Below, in pieces: positions 15,569-23,000 of a stretch of DNA of 38,115 bases (position 1 is the stretch's first letter; each line of letters begins with the position of its first letter). The notes under the pieces were generated by a model, which did no database searches, was not told the DNA's origin, and saw nothing but the letters and a program-made list of their open reading frames with translations. This stretch comes from Sporomusaceae bacterium (GTDB lineage Bacteria > Bacillota > Negativicutes > Sporomusales > UBA7701). The position numbers were made by a program, and so were the translations under genes. The stretch is taken from positions 1-38,115 of the forward strand of contig JAVKTQ010000023.1 of NCBI GenBank assembly GCA_031460455.1. Direction: 5' to 3'.

Positions 15569-17173
15569 ATGGCCAGGACACTGAAGGCGAAGATCATGAT
15601 CATCCTGCTGGCTGGTTTTCTGCTGGCGCTTGTCATCAACGTATTCTTCACGAGCCGAATTTTCCGCGCCGAGTATACTGACGCTGTCGAGGGCGAATTG
15701 TTCGCAGTCGGCCAGGGGCTCAAAGTGCAGGTGGAGCGGCTGTTGGGCTATGGCTTGCCGTTCGGCGATCTTGTCGGCTTCGACGAACTGTGCGACGAGG
15801 TTGTAAAGAAATATCCGGATATCACCTATGCGGCAGTTGTAGATACCAACGGCACGGTGCTTTTCCACAGCAATAATACTGCCAGACACCGCCGGATGGA
15901 CGATCCGGCGCTTCATCGCGCTGTTGAGCATTCCAAGGAAAGTGTGGTAAGGTATACGGCCGACGGCAGGGAAATGTTCGGCTTTGTCATTCCGGTCATA
16001 GAACCATCCGGACGTCATGTCGGCGCTGTCGTTCTTGGCTATCCGGAGGCAAGCATCACCGGTAAGGTCGCCGCCCTCACCGGCCAGAATGTGGCGGTGT
16101 CTTTCCTGCAGTTCGGCGTCGCCCTTGTGCTGATTGCTCTTTTCTTATCCCTGTGGGTGACAAGGCCGCTGGTGAGGCTGCAGCGCGCCACCGAGCACAT
16201 TGTCGCCCAAGGCACGGACTATTTCCAGCCGGTCGACATCAGCTCGCGGGACGAAATCGGCCGGCTGGCGGTCTCATTTAACGAGATGGCCGCCGATTTG
16301 CAGAAAACCACCGTCTCGAAGGCCAGACTGGAAGAGGCGCTCAGGCAGCTCCAGTTGGTACAGGCCCAGCTCATCCAGCAGGAAAAATTGGCCGGTATAG
16401 GCCAGCTGGCCGCCGGCGTTGCCCATGAAATCAACAACCCGATGGCGTTCATTATCAGCAATCTTGAGATCCTGCGCCAATACACCGACAAGCTCGAACA
16501 ATTTATAGCTCTCCAGGCAGTCGCTCTAAACGACCTTGTGAACGACGGCGGGGAGAAGGCGGCGGCGGAGGTGATAGCCTCGGTAGGAAATGTGAGGCGG
16601 TCGCTGAAAATCGATCATGTCCTTGGCGATACAAGGGATCTTATCGATGAAACCCTCGACGGGGCCGCCAGGGTGAAAAACATCGTTCATGATCTGCAAG
16701 GTTTTGCCCGGTCGGACCAAGTGAGAAAAATGGCGAATATCAACAATGGTATCGAAGCCACCGTCAACGTTATCGGCAGCGAGCTCAAAAACGTAGCTGC
16801 CGTCACAAAGGACCTAGGAGAGCTTCCCCTGACCAGCTGCAATCCCGGGCAGCTCAACCAGGTGTTTATGAACCTGCTGATCAACGCGGCGCAGGCTATC
16901 GAGTCTTTTGGGGAGATACATATTAAAACCTGGGCCACCGACGATAAGATTTTTATTTCCGTTGCCGACAGCGGCAGGGGCATTTCGGCGGCGAACATCA
17001 ACAGAATCTTTGAGCCGTTCTTTACCACCAAGGAGGTCGGCAAAGGGAGCGGATTGGGTCTTAGCGTCAGCTACGACATAATTCGCAACCACGGCGGCGA
17101 GATCGGAGTCGAAAGCGAGGAAGGCAAGGGAACGACCTTTACTGTCGTTCTACCTATAGTTCGTAGCTCGTGA
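15569..17173 (+). CDS. Membrane sensor histidine kinase
   Basis: A 534-residue kinase. One membrane helix at about residues 9-28, an extracytoplasmic domain at about 30-175 of Cache-like look (YPDITYAAVVDTNGTVLFHS), a second helix at about 178-198 and a HAMP linker (RPLVRLQRATEHI). A coiled coil leads into the phosphoacceptor His286 in AAGVAHEINNPMAF. The ATPase domain shows NLLINAAQAIES, DSGRGIS and FFTTKEVGKGSGLGLS. It follows the binding lipoprotein without a gap, so both are under the c-di-GMP riboswitch. The probable target is the PhoB-like regulator encoded upstream. The sensed ligand is unknown. Confidence 0.92.
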   Translation: MARTLKAKIMIILLAGFLLALVINVFFTSRIFRAEYTDAVEGELFAVGQGLKVQVERLLGYGLPFGDLVGFDELCDEVVKKYPDITYAAVVDTNGTVLFHSNNTARHRRMDDPALHRAVEHSKESVVRYTADGREMFGFVIPVIEPSGRHVGAVVLGYPEASITGKVAALTGQNVAVSFLQFGVALVLIALFLSLWVTRPLVRLQRATEHIVAQGTDYFQPVDISSRDEIGRLAVSFNEMAADLQKTTVSKARLEEALRQLQLVQAQLIQQEKLAGIGQLAAGVAHEINNPMAFIISNLEILRQYTDKLEQFIALQAVALNDLVNDGGEKAAAEVIASVGNVRRSLKIDHVLGDTRDLIDETLDGAARVKNIVHDLQGFARSDQVRKMANINNGIEATVNVIGSELKNVAAVTKDLGELPLTSCNPGQLNQVFMNLLINAAQAIESFGEIHIKTWATDDKIFISVADSGRGISAANINRIFEPFFTTKEVGKGSGLGLSVSYDIIRNHGGEIGVESEEGKGTTFTVVLPIVRSS

Positions 17174-17227
17174 GAAGTGCGGATAGTGAGCGGATGTACT
17201 GAAAAAACCGTCGAACAAGGCACGGAG

Positions 17228-17268
17228 GCCAGGGGTTACTGCGAAACAGTGATCCCTGGCTGTTTTGT
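17228..17268 (+). terminator. Intrinsic terminator after the histidine kinase
   Basis: GCCAGGGGTTACTG pairs with CAGTGATCCCTGGC around CGAAA with two mismatches. TGTTTTGT follows. It closes the riboswitch transcript 55 bases after the kinase stop. Confidence 0.85.
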
Positions 17269-17288
17269 CGGGATATTTTTGATTGCAT

Positions 17289-17377
17289 GGGACGAACGCC
17301 CCTATCTCTTGTGTTTGTCAGTCCCTAAAAATAGGACTTTAGTACTATATATAGCAATGAAGACAGGACTTTTGCAT
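17289..17377. promoter_or_regulatory. Array of GGAC-type boxes upstream of the SigH-like operon promoter
   Basis: Three boxes share the GGAC-N4 pattern: GGGAC-GAAC-GCCCC (17289-17302), GGAC-TTTA-GTAC (17334-17345, here TAGGACTTTAGTACTA) and GGAC-TTTT-GCAT (17366-17377). An opposing GTCCC lies at 17321. The last two are 32 bases apart, about three turns, and the last overlaps the -35. The spacer at 17174-17526 holds this array, the terminator before it, the promoter after it and a small hairpin at 17455. No gene was seen in it. Confidence 0.45.
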
Positions 17378-17400
17378 CATAAAAAAATGCTGATTAAAAT
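17372..17400 (+). promoter_or_regulatory. Sigma-A-like promoter for the small protein and SigH-like genes
   Basis: The -35 is TTGCAT (17372-17377), the spacer 17 bases and the -10 TAAAAT (17395-17400). Transcription would start near 17407, leaving a leader of about 120 bases with a GCCCT-AAGG-AGGGC hairpin before the first gene. Confidence 0.6.
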
Positions 17401-17526
17401 TTATAATATAAGAAGATATATTTCGACAAAGCATGACAAATAAGTAATGTTTCCAGCCCTAAGGAGGGCGAAGTACTTTCCGCATGAAGCGCGAGGGTAG
17501 AGAAGCGATTATCTGAGGAGGAGACT

Positions 17527-17730
17527 ATGGCGAGCCAGGATAAAATTCGTTCGGACATCAGAGCAGTTTTACCCGGTGCTGAAGAGGTTCTTGTCGAGAG
17601 TCTAGTCGCGAAAGTGGAAGAGGAACTTAATGACATCTGGCGATTGCGGAAAGTTGGCAAACGCCGCCTGAGGGTCGCCATCGAAAGAGTGATTAACCAG
17701 GAGGAACTGGCGGCGCTGGGGCTGAGATAA
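17527..17730 (+). CDS. Small helical protein of unknown function, upstream of a sigma factor
   Basis: I do not recognise this 67-residue protein. It is strongly supported as a gene: AGGAGG lies five bases or so before the ATG. The chain is almost wholly charged helix (EEVLVESLVAKVEEELNDI, then WRLRKVGKRRLRVAIERVI). It is acidic in the first half and basic in the second. It has no signal peptide, membrane segment or cysteine. It is followed 14 to 44 bases later by a SigH-like sigma factor, depending on that gene's start. A role as sigma-factor partner is possible but has no direct support. Confidence 0.7.
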   Translation: MASQDKIRSDIRAVLPGAEEVLVESLVAKVEEELNDIWRLRKVGKRRLRVAIERVINQEELAALGLR

Positions 17731-17744
17731 CGTAAGCTTATCAA

Positions 17745-18368
17745 TTGGACGGCGACTTATGGCCATATAGGGAGGTGCTTGTCATTACTTCGGTATCCGA
17801 CACGCAATTTGCTGATCTTGTTGCCGAATATAAAGGCCTGATCCGTGCTATAGCCAAGAAGTATTACTTCCCCGGAAGCGATCGCGAAGATGTTATCCAA
17901 GAAGGAATGATGGGGCTTTATAAAGCAGCCCTCGCCTATAAGCCGGAAGGCAAGACGTCATTCAAAAGATTTGCCGCGCTGGTTATTGATCGTCATCTGA
18001 TTACCGCGCTCAAGACGGCGCGGCGTGGCAAGGCGCTTATTCTTACCGGCGCGGAAAGGCTTGAAAATCGCGTGCAGGAGGACAAGTACACCCATATCAA
18101 GGAAGTCGGCGAAATTATCGCCGGCGCAGCGTCCGATCCTTTGACAACGATAATCGCCGAAGAAGAGGCGGCGACCTTTTTGCGCAGGCTGAAAAAATCG
18201 CTATCCCCTCTGGAGATGGAAGTCTTGAAGTGTCGCCTCGCCGGCTTCTCCCTTCAGGAAACAGCGGAAACGTTGTCGCGGTCGCCCAAGGCGGTCGACA
18301 ACGCCCTTTCGCGCATCAAGAACAAGTTTCGGATCGAGACTGAAACGCTAAAAAGGGCGATCGGTTAA
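17745..18368 (+). CDS. RNA polymerase sigma factor, SigH-like
   Basis: A sigma-70 family factor of about 200 residues resembling the sporulation sigma factor SigH. Region 2 reads LVAEYKGLIRAIAKKYYFPG, DREDVIQEGMMGLYKA and FKRFAALVIDRHLITALKTA. Region 4 reads LSPLEMEVLKCRLAGFSLQE with TAETLSRSPKAVDNALSRI as the -35-binding helix-turn-helix. The start is uncertain. TTG at 17745 has no good ribosome site, and a clear GGGAGG at 17770-17775 is ideally placed only for an ATT at 17784. The GTG at 17775 overlaps that site. Homology begins at about 17790. It may be a paralogue of the housekeeping SigH, because it is not beside the usual rRNA methylase or ribosomal genes. Confidence 0.85.
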   Translation: MDGDLWPYREVLVITSVSDTQFADLVAEYKGLIRAIAKKYYFPGSDREDVIQEGMMGLYKAALAYKPEGKTSFKRFAALVIDRHLITALKTARRGKALILTGAERLENRVQEDKYTHIKEVGEIIAGAASDPLTTIIAEEEAATFLRRLKKSLSPLEMEVLKCRLAGFSLQETAETLSRSPKAVDNALSRIKNKFRIETETLKRAIG

Positions 18369-18401
18369 TAACGGTCAGCCATCTATTTATTAACGCGACC
18401 G

Positions 18402-18428
18402 AAGGCCTCTGCAAAGAGGGCTTTTTGT
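18402..18428 (+). terminator. Intrinsic terminator after the SigH-like gene
   Basis: AAG-G-CCTCT pairs with AGAGG-G-CTTT around GCAA with one internal mismatch, and CTTTTTG follows. It lies 33 bases after the stop codon. Confidence 0.75.
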
Positions 18429-18503
18429 CTTTTATACAGAAATACTTTTACAGTAAAAACTCATCTGGCAGGCTAATTCGCCAGGCGTACAGGAGGAATA
18501 ATA

Positions 18504-19175
18504 ATGGAGAATAAAAGCGATCTCTTGGAAAAAGGTGCTATCCTGCAGCGAGACAAGGAAACGTACGCCATCGCCCCTCATATCCCCGGTGGGATAATCC
18601 TCGACTTCAGCTTGCTGCGCAAGATTGCCGACGTTGCCGAGAAATACGGTGCCAAGGCGGTCAAGCTCACCAGTGCGCAGCGCGTGGCCATCGTCGGCAT
18701 AGCCGAGGACAAGATCGACCAGGCGTGGGCCGATCTCGGCACGCCTAAAGGCGCGGCAGTGGGTCTGTGCGTCCGCAGCGTCAAGATCTGTCCGGCGATG
18801 CATTTTTGCCGGATGGCCCAGCAGGATGCTGTGACCCTGGGGCTAGAACTCGACAAGCGCTACCACGGCATGGAGTTGCCTTCAAAGTTCAAGATGGGGG
18901 TTTCCGGCTGTCCAAACTCCTGCAGCGAGCCGGGGATAAAGGATTTGGGCATCATGGGAACACCTAAGGGATATACTGTTATGATCGGCGGCAGCGCCAG
19001 CGCCAGACCGCGCCTGGCAGACGTTCTGGCCCAGGGCGTTCCCCAGGAGGACGTGCTGCCCCTCGTGGACAAGATCATAACCTACTATCAGGCCAACGCC
19101 AACAAATACGAGCGTCTCGGCCGGATGATCGACCGTCTTGGGCTGGACAAGGTCAAACAGGATTTACTTGGTTAG
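18504..19175 (+). CDS. Stand-alone siroheme/[4Fe-4S] nitrite-sulfite reductase domain protein
   Basis: A 223-residue protein equal to one nitrite/sulfite reductase half-unit. The ferredoxin-like part covers about residues 10-70 (AIAPHIPGGIILDFSLLRKI). The siroheme-[4Fe-4S] ligands are C96-x5-C102 (CPAMHFC) and C136-x3-C140 (CPNSCSEPGIKDLG). Full sulfite reductases carry two such repeats, so this is the short single-domain type found in many anaerobes and methanogens. The physiological substrate of that type is not settled. No flavoprotein or electron-transfer subunit is adjacent. It has an excellent AGGAGG, and a CTGGC/GCCAG hairpin lies just upstream at 18457-18476. Confidence 0.88.
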   Translation: MENKSDLLEKGAILQRDKETYAIAPHIPGGIILDFSLLRKIADVAEKYGAKAVKLTSAQRVAIVGIAEDKIDQAWADLGTPKGAAVGLCVRSVKICPAMHFCRMAQQDAVTLGLELDKRYHGMELPSKFKMGVSGCPNSCSEPGIKDLGIMGTPKGYTVMIGGSASARPRLADVLAQGVPQEDVLPLVDKIITYYQANANKYERLGRMIDRLGLDKVKQDLLG

Positions 19176-19193
19176 TGGGCAGGGAGGCTTGCT

Positions 19194-19739
19194 ATGACGG
19201 AATTCGAAGGCATCAAGCCCAGCGTGGACCACAAGGCCTTTATCGCCGACGGAGCGAAAGTAATCGGCAAAGTGACGCTCCGTGAGTTCAGCAGCGTATG
19301 GTTCAACACGGTAGTGCGCGGCGACGTCAACCGCATCGAGATCGGCCGCTACAGCAACGTGCAGGACAACAGCGTCGTCCATGTCGCCGACCACTATCCG
19401 GCCATCATCGGAAACTTCGTCACAATCGGCCACAACTGCGTTATCCACGCCGCTACCGTCGAAGAGCACTGCCTGATCGGCATGGGGGCGGTAATTCTCA
19501 ACGGAGCGGTCATCGGCAAAGGCAGTATTGTCGCCGCCGGAGCGGTGGTCAGGGAGAACCAGATAGTCCCGCCCCACTCGCTGGTGGTCGGGCTGCCGGC
19601 GAAGGTGATAAAATCGATCCCCGACGAGTGGCCGCGCATCCATGCCCAGGCGGTGAAGTACAAGACGCTGTGGACCGTGCGTTATGGCATTATGCCCGAT
19701 GCCGGCGGCGAAGTGTACCAGGGGGAGAAGATCATTTAA
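19194..19739 (+). CDS. Gamma carbonic anhydrase family protein (left-handed beta-helix)
   Basis: A 181-residue hexapeptide-repeat protein. It has the marks of the gamma-carbonic anhydrase/PaaY/YrdA group: VWFNTVVRGDVNRIEIG, NVQDNSVVHV, IGHNCVIHAATVEEHCLIGMGA and VVGLPAKVIKSI. The metal histidines are in VVHVAD, TIGHNCVIHA and nearby. The family binds zinc or iron. Some members have carbonic anhydrase activity and many have none. It follows the siroheme protein with an 18-base gap and shares its strand, so the two are probably cotranscribed. The gene ends before a strong GC-rich hairpin (19754-19783) that has no T-run. Confidence 0.88.
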   Translation: MTEFEGIKPSVDHKAFIADGAKVIGKVTLREFSSVWFNTVVRGDVNRIEIGRYSNVQDNSVVHVADHYPAIIGNFVTIGHNCVIHAATVEEHCLIGMGAVILNGAVIGKGSIVAAGAVVRENQIVPPHSLVVGLPAKVIKSIPDEWPRIHAQAVKYKTLWTVRYGIMPDAGGEVYQGEKII

Positions 19740-19753
19740 CTTTATCACGTAAT

Positions 19754-19783
19754 GCGGAAGGGGTCTATTAAGGCCCCTTCCGC
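19754..19783 (+). other. Perfect GC-rich hairpin without a T-run
   Basis: GCGGAAGGGG (19754-19763) pairs exactly with CCCCTTCCGC (19774-19783) over a ten-base loop. No T-run follows. It could be an RNA-stabilising end or a weak terminator between the carbonic-anhydrase-like and YitT-like genes. Confidence 0.6.
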
Positions 19784-19810
19784 CGCTGCCGCGAAGAAAG
19801 GGGTGGATAT

Positions 19811-20674
19811 ATGCCGCGGACCAAACGCCAGATAATGTTCCGCCTGATCGAAAAATATGTCATGATTTTTATCGGCTCCATTCTGGCGGCGGTTGGGCTG
19901 GAGATTTTTCTCGTGCCCAACCAAATTATCGACGGCGGCGTCATCGGCATCTCGATCCTGCTGAGCCACCTGACCAGCATTCCGCTTGCCGTACTGATCG
20001 TAGTCCTCAACCTGCCGTTTTTGTATATCGGTTACAACCAGATCGGCAAAACATTTGCCTTTTCCACGATCTTCGCCGTAGTGTCTCTTGCCGGCTGGGT
20101 GGCTTATTTTCGCCCCATTCCCGAACTGACGAACGACCTTTTTCTCGCCGCCGTTTTCGGCGGCATCATTGTCGGTGTCGGGGTGGGTCTGATAATCCGT
20201 TACGGCGGTTCGCTCGACGGCACCGAGATTATCGCCATCATCCTCGACAAAAGGACCGGGTTTTCGGTCGGGGAAGTGGTAATGTTTATGAACCTGTTCA
20301 TTCTCGCCAGTGCCGGGTTCGTTTTTTCCTGGGACAAGGCGATGTACTCGCTGGTCGCCTATTTCGTCGCCTTCAAGGTTATCGACATAACAATCGAGGG
20401 CCTCGACGAGACCAAAGGCGTGATAATTGTCTCCGACAACCCCGACGAAATCGCCGAAACCCTCCTGGCCCGCCTCGGCAGGGGCGTGACGGTGCTGCAC
20501 GGCGCCGGCGGCTTTACCGGCGAACCCAAAAAAGTCCTATACTCGGTGGTCACCAGGCTGGAGATCGCCAAGCTTAAGTCGATCATCTACGAAAAAGACG
20601 AAAACGCGTTTGTGACGGTGCAGGATGTCCACGAAGTTATCGGCGGACGGATCAAGAAGAAAGCTATCCACTGA
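19811..20674 (+). CDS. YitT family membrane protein (DUF161/DUF2179)
   Basis: A 287-residue membrane protein. About five or six hydrophobic segments cover residues 13-190 (for example MIFIGSILAAVGLEIFLVP and LPFLYIGYNQIGKTFAFS). The family motif is YGGSLDGTEIIAIILDKRTG. The cytoplasmic C-terminal domain of about 90 residues is DUF2179 (GVIIVSDNPDEIAETLLARL, GRGVTVLHGAGGFTGEPKK). YitT proteins are common in Firmicutes, often in several copies, and their function is unknown. The ribosome site is AAAGGGGTGG. It is unlinked in function to the neighbouring transporter, as far as can be seen. Confidence 0.9.
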   Translation: MPRTKRQIMFRLIEKYVMIFIGSILAAVGLEIFLVPNQIIDGGVIGISILLSHLTSIPLAVLIVVLNLPFLYIGYNQIGKTFAFSTIFAVVSLAGWVAYFRPIPELTNDLFLAAVFGGIIVGVGVGLIIRYGGSLDGTEIIAIILDKRTGFSVGEVVMFMNLFILASAGFVFSWDKAMYSLVAYFVAFKVIDITIEGLDETKGVIIVSDNPDEIAETLLARLGRGVTVLHGAGGFTGEPKKVLYSVVTRLEIAKLKSIIYEKDENAFVTVQDVHEVIGGRIKKKAIH

Positions 20675-20710
20675 CCGGCGGCAACGAGGCAAAGTAATCG
20701 ACGCAAAATT

Positions 20711-20756
20711 CTGCCGCGAAAGAGGATTTGGAGATTATAGGAAAAATAATATTATG
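20711..20756 (+). promoter_or_regulatory. Promoter-region element shared with 30701-30745
   Basis: CTGCCGC-GAAAGAGGATTT is followed by a run of A and T (GGAAAAATAATATTATG). A very similar block lies upstream of the DOMON lipoprotein gene, and a looser copy upstream of gyrA. Here it lies about 110 bases before the binding-protein start. No convincing -35/-10 pair with a 17-base spacer was found. Confidence 0.35.
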
Positions 20757-20867
20757 TACGGCATTTCTTGGATGTTTGACCCGCGGTGGGAATATAGTTT
20801 GACTGGAGGGGGGCAGGGAAGGGTTTTTTCGGGTTCTGGTAAACCGAGAAAAAGCAGGAGGGATATT

Positions 20868-22028
20868 ATGCGGACGAAATGGTTGGCTTTAGGGTTGGCA
20901 GTGCTCTTTGCCGCGGTGGTCGCCGGGTGCGGCGGGTCATCAGGCGGCGCGGACGTAATCAAGATCGGGCAGGCGGTCGCTTTGACCGGCGACAGCTCGA
21001 TGTGGGGGCAGTCTGAAAAAAATGCCGTTGAAATGGAAATTGCTAAAATCAACGCCAAAGGCGGGGTGCTGGGCAAGAAGCTGCAACTGATCGCTTATGA
21101 CACCCGCGCCGACGCCACCGAGGCGGTCAACGTCACCAAGCGCCTTGTGGGCGATAAAGTCGTCGCCATCATCGGCCCCGGTCAGAGCGGCGTCGCTATC
21201 GCCATGACCTCGGTCACCGAGCCGGCGAAGGTGCCGTTCATCGCCACTACCGCCACAAACCCCAAGGTGACGATGGACGACAAGACCGGCAAAGTGCGGG
21301 CGTACGCTTTCCGCACCTGCTTTATCGACCCCTTCCAGGGCACTGTGGCCGCGCAGTTTGCGGTCAAGGACCTGAAGGCCAAGACTGCGGCGATCATCTA
21401 TGACGTCGGCTCCGATTATTCGGCCTGGCTGGGGAAATACTTCATTGAAGAGTTCCAGAAACAGGGCGGCAAGATTGTCGGCAACGAAGCCTTCCGTTCG
21501 GGCGAGCTCGACTTCCGCGCCATCCTCGGCAAAGTGAAAGGCTCCAACCCTGACGTACTCTTCATCCCGACGATGCAGAAAGAAGCGGCCCTGGTCATGA
21601 AGCAGGCCGCCGACCTAGGCATCAAGGCCAAATTCCTCGGCGGCGACGGCTGGGGCAGCCCCGACCTCGTCACCCTCGGCGGTTCGGCCGTGGAAGGTTC
21701 CTATTTCGTGAACCTTGCCAGCCTGGACGACCCCGACATCCAGACGTTCATCAAGGAATACAAGGAGAAATACAAGAGCGACCCGATCATGCCCAACCCG
21801 GTAATGGCGATTGACGGGCTGTACGCCGTAATCGACGCCATTCAGAAGACCAATAGCACCGAACCGGCGAAAATCGCCGAGCAGCTTGCCAAAACCAAGG
21901 ACCTGCCGGTGCTGAGCGGCAAACTGACCATCGATCCCAAGACCCACGATCCGCTCAACAAGCCGGCTGTTATCCAGGAAGTCAAAGGCGGCAAATTCAT
22001 TTTCAAAGCCAAATTCGTCACCCAATAA
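20868..22028 (+). CDS. livJ: Branched-chain amino acid ABC transporter, substrate-binding lipoprotein
   Basis: A 386-residue type I binding protein of the LivJ/LivK family. The lipoprotein signal ends AAVVAGC with Cys21 lipidated. The mature start is IKIGQAVALTGDSSMWGQSE, the family opening, followed by INAKGGVLGKKLQLIAYDTR and VVAIIGPGQSGVAIAMTSV. The ATG at 20868 has GGAGGG before it and a full signal peptide. The longer open frame upstream is not used. A terminator-like hairpin separates it from the permeases. That should let the binding protein be made in excess, as usual for these systems. The family also binds other amino acids, amides and aromatic acids. Confidence 0.9.
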   Translation: MRTKWLALGLAVLFAAVVAGCGGSSGGADVIKIGQAVALTGDSSMWGQSEKNAVEMEIAKINAKGGVLGKKLQLIAYDTRADATEAVNVTKRLVGDKVVAIIGPGQSGVAIAMTSVTEPAKVPFIATTATNPKVTMDDKTGKVRAYAFRTCFIDPFQGTVAAQFAVKDLKAKTAAIIYDVGSDYSAWLGKYFIEEFQKQGGKIVGNEAFRSGELDFRAILGKVKGSNPDVLFIPTMQKEAALVMKQAADLGIKAKFLGGDGWGSPDLVTLGGSAVEGSYFVNLASLDDPDIQTFIKEYKEKYKSDPIMPNPVMAIDGLYAVIDAIQKTNSTEPAKIAEQLAKTKDLPVLSGKLTIDPKTHDPLNKPAVIQEVKGGKFIFKAKFVTQ

Positions 22029-22038
22029 CGGCGAAAGC

Positions 22039-22081
22039 GGGGCGGTGCGGGCCGGAAGGCTCCCGCCGTCCCTGTTTTTTT
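22039..22081 (+). terminator. Intercistronic terminator/attenuator after the binding-protein gene
   Basis: GGGGCGG plus CGGG (22039-22051) pairs with CCCG plus CCGTCCC (22062-22072) with a two-base bulge. Seven T's follow (22075-22081). It should be partly read through, since the permease genes have no other visible promoter. Confidence 0.8.
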
Positions 22082-22121
22082 CCTGAGTTGGGCAAGTCTC
22101 AATATTAAGGAGCGGGCGCCT

Positions 22122-22994
22122 ATGTTCATCCAAACGCTAGTGACCGGACTCGCCATCGGCGGTATCTACGCCCTGATGGCGGTGGGCTACTCCCTGGTTT
22201 TCAGCATCCTTAACTTCAGCAACTTCGCGTACGGGTCGATCATTATGCTCGGTGCGTACATCGGTTACTATGTTTTGATGCACATGGGCGTCCCCCTGGC
22301 GCTGTCCGTCCTCATTTCCATTGTGGGGGCAGCTATGCTCTGCTTCGCCAACGAGCGACTGGCATACAGTACGTTGCGCAAGCGCAACGCCTCGTCGCTC
22401 TACTTCATGATCAGCGCCATGGGGACCTCGATCTTCCTCGAAAACCTCGTTTACGCGACCATTGGCTCAAGGTTCTACGCCTTTCCCGAGATCCTGACCC
22501 AGCAGAACGTCTCCTTCGGCGGCGTGTCGCTCGGCCTCCTCGACGTGTTCGCCATCGTTTTTTCGGCTGTCGCCATCTACGGCCTGCATTACTTCCTCCA
22601 GAAGAGCAAAACCGGCATCGCGATCCGGGCGGCGTCCTACGATATGCAGGTCTGCCAGCTCAACGGCGTCAACGTCAACAAGGTCATCGGCTGGGTGTTC
22701 CTGCTGGCGGGGGCGCTGGCCGGCATCTCCGGCATGTTTCTGGGGATGAAGTACATGGTCTACCCCACCATGGGCTGGATAACAAACAAGGCGTACATCG
22801 CCGCCGTCATCGGCGGCCTGGGCAGCTTGCCCGGAGCGGTCGTGGGCGGACTTATTCTCGGGGTGCTGGAAACCTTCGTGTCCGCCTATGTGTCTTCGGT
22901 CGTCCGCGACGTCTTCAGCTTTTCCCTGCTTGTCATCCTGCTCCTGGTGCTGCCGACCGGTCTGTTCGGCAAATTTCTCGAGGAAAAGGTGTAA
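22122..22994 (+). CDS. livH: Branched-chain amino acid ABC transporter permease LivH
   Basis: A 290-residue membrane permease with about eight hydrophobic helices. The opening LVTGLAIGGIYALMAVGYSL and the later INGVNVNKV-like loop (QLNGVNVNKVIGWVFLLAGA) are the LivH signature, with GGLGSLPGAVVGGLILGVLE near the end. That last segment contacts the ATPases. The ribosome site is AAGGAG. The LivM gene begins six bases after its stop. The complete set of five transporter genes is present and intact. Confidence 0.93.
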   Translation: MFIQTLVTGLAIGGIYALMAVGYSLVFSILNFSNFAYGSIIMLGAYIGYYVLMHMGVPLALSVLISIVGAAMLCFANERLAYSTLRKRNASSLYFMISAMGTSIFLENLVYATIGSRFYAFPEILTQQNVSFGGVSLGLLDVFAIVFSAVAIYGLHYFLQKSKTGIAIRAASYDMQVCQLNGVNVNKVIGWVFLLAGALAGISGMFLGMKYMVYPTMGWITNKAYIAAVIGGLGSLPGAVVGGLILGVLETFVSAYVSSVVRDVFSFSLLVILLLVLPTGLFGKFLEEKV

Positions 22995-23000
22995 CCTGCC

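Noticed and set aside
17177-17443. An 88-codon open frame in the spacer after the histidine kinase.
   Set aside because: It runs through a terminator hairpin and a promoter region, has no ribosome site and shows no protein-like pattern.
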